A program made the position numbers and the translations under genes. A stretch of DNA of 64,000 nt from positions 434,001 to 498,000 of the forward strand of contig PQWQ01000009.1 in the NCBI GenBank assembly GCA_002943765.1, read 5' to 3'. The notes under the pieces were generated by a model. It was not told the origin of the DNA. It worked only from the letters and a program-made list of their open reading frames with translations, and searched no databases. This document shows, in pieces, positions 60,501 to 64,000 of this stretch (the first letter of the stretch is position 1; each line of letters opens with the position of its first letter). The stretch is from Psoroptes ovis. Lineage: Eukaryota; Arthropoda; Arachnida; Sarcoptiformes; Psoroptidae.

Positions 60501-63500
60501 TTATTATTAATAATATTATCATTTGTCATAATATTTTGGCCAAATTGTTGATGTTCTTCGCTTGACATTTCTTCCATGATAGGTGAATCATTTTGCATGA
60601 TACTGCCCCGGCGATTTTGATTGCCATTCATTATGGCGGCTGTATTGTTATTATTATAAAGATAATGATTTGAATAATTACCGATTTCATCAAATAGACC
60701 TTGTCCCGATTTTCTTCTATGAACATTTGGTTGTTCTTCATGTTTATTATCGTCAATCATTTTTGAATTATTCTTACTGCCGCTATTATTACTCACTGTA
60801 ATTGTATTCGAAAATTTTCGTGACGTTTTTGATCCACGTCTTTGTTGTTGATTGTTTATATTACTGTTATTATTGATTAGTGGCGTTGATGTATCACCAA
60901 CGAATGCATGTGATCCTTTTTTTGTTTGAGACGAAATAATTATTATTATTTTGATTAATGAATATTTTAATGAAAATATTAATTATTCAAGGTATTATTA
61001 TTCATACACGATGAAGAGAAAAAACATATATGCATTGAGAGTTAACTAATATTCACTAACACTGACAAGTATGACAAGAATGATTAATATGACAGATTTG
61101 GTTTAATGTAATTTTCAAGAAAAAAAAATACCAACGACAGAATAGGGTCAAAATTATTTAGTATCATTAAAAAAATAATAATGAAAAAAATTGAGAAATA
61201 TGTGTTGTATTCTGATTCAATTACAACCAAGTTTCTTATCAGTGATTCCGTAATTCTTTGCGGAAAAAAAATGAAACAAAGGAAATTTCCAACCAATATG
61301 GAAATTTTAGAGCCAAAAAAGGCAGTGAAGGTAATCATTGTATTATATTCAAATCAAGTAAGTGGTGTCTAGCTCATTTAATCTCATCAATTATTCAAAT
61401 GTATAATCAACACCGAAATTGTTGCATTTAATTGCAATACATTTGTATGCAATTCAATTCAAAAAACAAAAAAAAATTATTTCAAAATGAAATTTCAATT
61501 CATAAAATATTTTTCAATTCATGTCTATCTATCCATGGATAAAAACTATTTTATGAATGATTTTATGAATCAAAATGAGAGATGGTGAATGAGAGAGAAA
61601 AAAAGTAGACTGAAATTATCGTAAAACACACATATGTGAAATAACATTAAAAATCTATGATTATAACAATGATAATCAATATTTATGGTTTTCTCTAGAT
61701 TTTCAATTCAAATATTAATACTACACAATCATTTTAATATAAATTGATTCCATTTAAAAACTTTATTATTATTACTATATTGTCATATCACTATATTATT
61801 AATCATAATTGATCCAATTAATGGCATCACATTAATATCACCTATAAAAAAAATATCATAATAATCTATTTGATAGTCGGAAAAAATGTAATTTATGGCT
61901 TATTTTATGATTATCATTATTTTATCTCAATTTTGATCATAGAATTATTCATAATTAATCGTAAATTATTGATTTTTTTTTCGTGAATTTCTTGAAGTTG
62001 ACAATTTCTGATTAAAAATTCTGAATAAAATTCCATAGTCAACAATGGAGATCAGAGAATTTCTATTCTAGTGCGATCAAAATCATGATTTTGTTCCATT
62101 TTTTTTTTCGTTATAACTAATTATAATTACACATTATTATTGATTGATTTCAAAGAAAATGAAACAAATGGAATAACTATGTTTCAAATAATTGTGAAAT
62201 CATCAACAACTTGCACATTATTATTGTTTTTTTTTTAATTCGTGAATTCATGTCTATGTATATATTCAATGAAATGAAATTTTTAATGATTAAAAATTAA
62301 AGAATTAATTATTTTCATAATTATTATTTCTATTATTATTCAATGATCTCATTGTTTTTCATAACTGCATAAGTTCTATATATATATTAATAATTCAAAC
62401 GCTACTTCAATGATCTATCATTTCATCAAGAGATTTATCAAGGTTTTTTTTTTATTTTTGTTTATCCAGCAATCATTGATACTTTAACACTTTGAATGTA
62501 ATGAAAATCTAGGCAACTACTGAATTACTAAATATGTGCAATTCATTAAAAAAAAAAGTATGAAAAGAAAATAGATTTCAAAACAATAAACACGCACGAA
62601 ACGAATGAAATCTGCATTTCAATTGTTACTTAATGAGAGCAAAAAATATATTTTGTGTGTGCTAAATTTTTGATGATTGCATTTAATTAATAATTTCAAA
62701 GAATTATCAATTTTTTTACTGATTTATTTTTCTCATTTAAAAAGTTGAAAATCAAAAATTCTTTTTGATTCTCATTTTAATATTTGATTCTGTATCTGAA
62801 TAATTTTGGCCTAAAAAAATTTTGATCTCACATGAATAAATGACCCATCATTTCAATTACAAAAGAATCAATGATTAATTATGAAAATTATCTCCACTGA
62901 TAAGAATACATATGATTCGAATGAGTGATATGAACTTATTTACATGTTTTTTATATCTAAAATTATCGTTTATCGATTATAATCAACATATGTATTCAAA
63001 TTATGTTCATTCATAACATTATGATTGATTAATTCTTGATTAAATCAGAAAAAAAAGTTTAATTAAATTAATTTATTCATACCGAAATTAGCGATATAAA
63101 CTTGTGGTGAAGGTGCCCTCTTTTGAACAGTTTCATAAATTGTAACTGCTTTTTTCGAAATATCTGTACCATCTTCAGATTTTATACCACAATTGAAAAG
63201 ATATTGATAGAAACGTTTTGAACCTATTAATGAATTAATACGTTCAAGCGCAACATATGTTGGATAAAAGATATGAGGTTTATCTGTTTGTGTGCGTATT
63301 AACATTCGAGCTAAACTAGAGATCAATGGGCCAAGATTTTCAGCACGTAATTCATCCTTAACGAATAAGTGTGGCAATGCATTTAATGCACCAAATTGTG
63401 TTGCTGTTACCGATGATTCTAAACCATATTCAATGAATGTTGACATTGTGCGCTGAAGATTTTGTGTACGCGATATATTCAATTGAAGTAAACGAATAGC

Positions 63501-64000
63501 ATTACGCTGCACATCTGATGATTCGTGTCCTGCGTATAAAAATTAAATTAGTTAATTGACAATTCCAATTATAAATAACACAGAGCTTACCTAATAATGT
63601 AATGATTTCTGGTAGAAACATTTTACCGAAATAATCTTCTTGTGAACCAGAATCTTGACCATCACCATATTCATTGTTATTCGATTTATGGCTTACATTT
63701 GAATCAGATTCAGGTAGAATTGATTTCATAGAAATCAAATCAATAATTATATGAATACATTCTAGAATTTCATTACGTCGAACGGCTGTAATGAAAACAT
63801 TATCAGTCGATAATGTTTTACGCAATGATTTATTGATATTTGATGTTGAAATTTGTGCCATCGAATTCCATCGTACCATTTGATGTGGATGATGATGATT
63901 GAAGCCATTTTTGTTAACATTTTTCAAATCACTACTAATATTGAAATAAATAATTGTCAACTCAGTGATTATAGCTTTAAGTGCAGTGAATATTGAAATA
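54523..64000 (-). CDS. TOGARAM1: TOGARAM1/crescerin homologue, TOG-domain microtubule protein of cilia (5' partial)
   Basis: Regulator of axonemal microtubules in cilia (human TOGARAM1, worm CHE-12; family knowledge). Minus-strand exons, right to left: >64000-63591, 63529-63083, 60915-58877, 58812-58359, 58303-57089, 57014-56907, 56656-55492, 55430-55238, 55180-55032, 54973-54688, 54624-54523. All junctions are GT-AG and in phase; 2,188 residues are visible. TOG1 lies in the first two exons (AIRLLQLN, ALPHLFVKDELR, SLARMLI). TOG2 is in 58812 to about 57800 (IRFGIFPRVLIYQALSS, SNFKVILWTLDIIELL, LNLPKLCFDIAPFLIDRRS, then IQARLARRSLPRVGPDGNVQY, a crescerin hallmark). One C-terminal TOG spans about 55600-54690 (NLRSTVARSAIFTIGELF, FIREDIDRAL, VRRTAAQFLAP, TRYFGRRIFVVLMQHP), ending GIGDVPSDLYSP. 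A single 2-kb exon inserts about 680 mostly Asn/Asp/Gln residues between TOG1 and TOG2. The start codon lies beyond the edge; the 63083/60915 junction is the least certain. Confidence 0.92.
60916..63082 (-). other. Large intron of the TOGARAM1 homologue
   Basis: A 2.2-kb intron (phase 1) between the TOG1-encoding exon and the Asn-rich exon, far longer than the gene's other introns (55-250 bp). AT-rich with no recognised exon or mobile element. An additional short coding exon here cannot be excluded. Confidence 0.6.

Noticed and set aside
1..64000. CRISPR arrays, operons, bacterial promoters
   Set aside because: The window is eukaryotic (spliced genes, poly(A) signals, eukaryotic families); direct repeats seen are microsatellites, LTRs or the minisatellite.

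Overview
The window is nuclear DNA of an arthropod. It is strongly AT-rich, full of short microsatellites (AAT, ATC, ATTC, AC) and homopolymer runs, and its genes carry GT-AG introns of about 50-100 bp. Gene content (a sidestep-family receptor, a SMOC protein, a BEL/Pao element, a TTAGG-containing minisatellite) with poly-Asn, poly-His and poly-Gln tracts in coding sequence points to a mite. An acariform or astigmatid mite such as a dust mite is my best guess, by inference only; no species marker was identified.

The left part, about 1-35 kb, belongs to one large plus-strand gene: a sidestep-like immunoglobulin-superfamily transmembrane receptor. Five coding exons join in phase (10267-10423, 14823-14963, 15829-16669, 16743-18057 and, less certainly, 33984-34534). 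They encode 1,000 residues: a partial Ig domain, a further Ig domain, an Fn3 domain with a large acidic/Asn insertion, one membrane segment and a long disordered tail. The 5' exons lie before the window or were not recognised. The roughly 16-kb last intron holds a single-exon gene for a His/Ser-rich protein with an acylation-type N-terminus (21339-23048). It also holds a complete BEL/Pao LTR retrotransposon (24551-30134) with apparently identical 278-bp LTRs, a 6-bp target duplication and an open 1,662-residue gag-pol frame.

The middle part, about 35-41.7 kb, has no recognisable host gene. It contains an internally deleted mariner element (35188-36119), a roughly 17-unit minisatellite of 33/38-bp units differing by one TTAGG (38417-39007), a probable hAT-type miniature element (39037-39161) and a hairpin-forming inverted repeat (36835-36907).

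The right part, 41.8-64 kb, is a compact housekeeping and secretory gene cluster. In order it has an unassigned 251-residue protein with a possible degenerate RecA-like fold (+), COX5A (+), an SLC17-family transporter (-), two tandem TMEM222 paralogues (+,+), a PUDP-type HAD phosphatase (+), mitochondrial ribosomal protein mL55 (+), a SMOC-like secreted calcium-binding protein (+) and a very large TOGARAM1/crescerin homologue (-) that runs off the right edge. Three gene pairs are mitochondrial or metabolic neighbours with no evident shared pathway; the layout is compact rather than operonic.

Exon junctions were placed by hand from reading frame, splice dinucleotides and family resemblance. 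Phases were checked for every joined exon. Family assignments rest on remembered motif patterns, not on a search.
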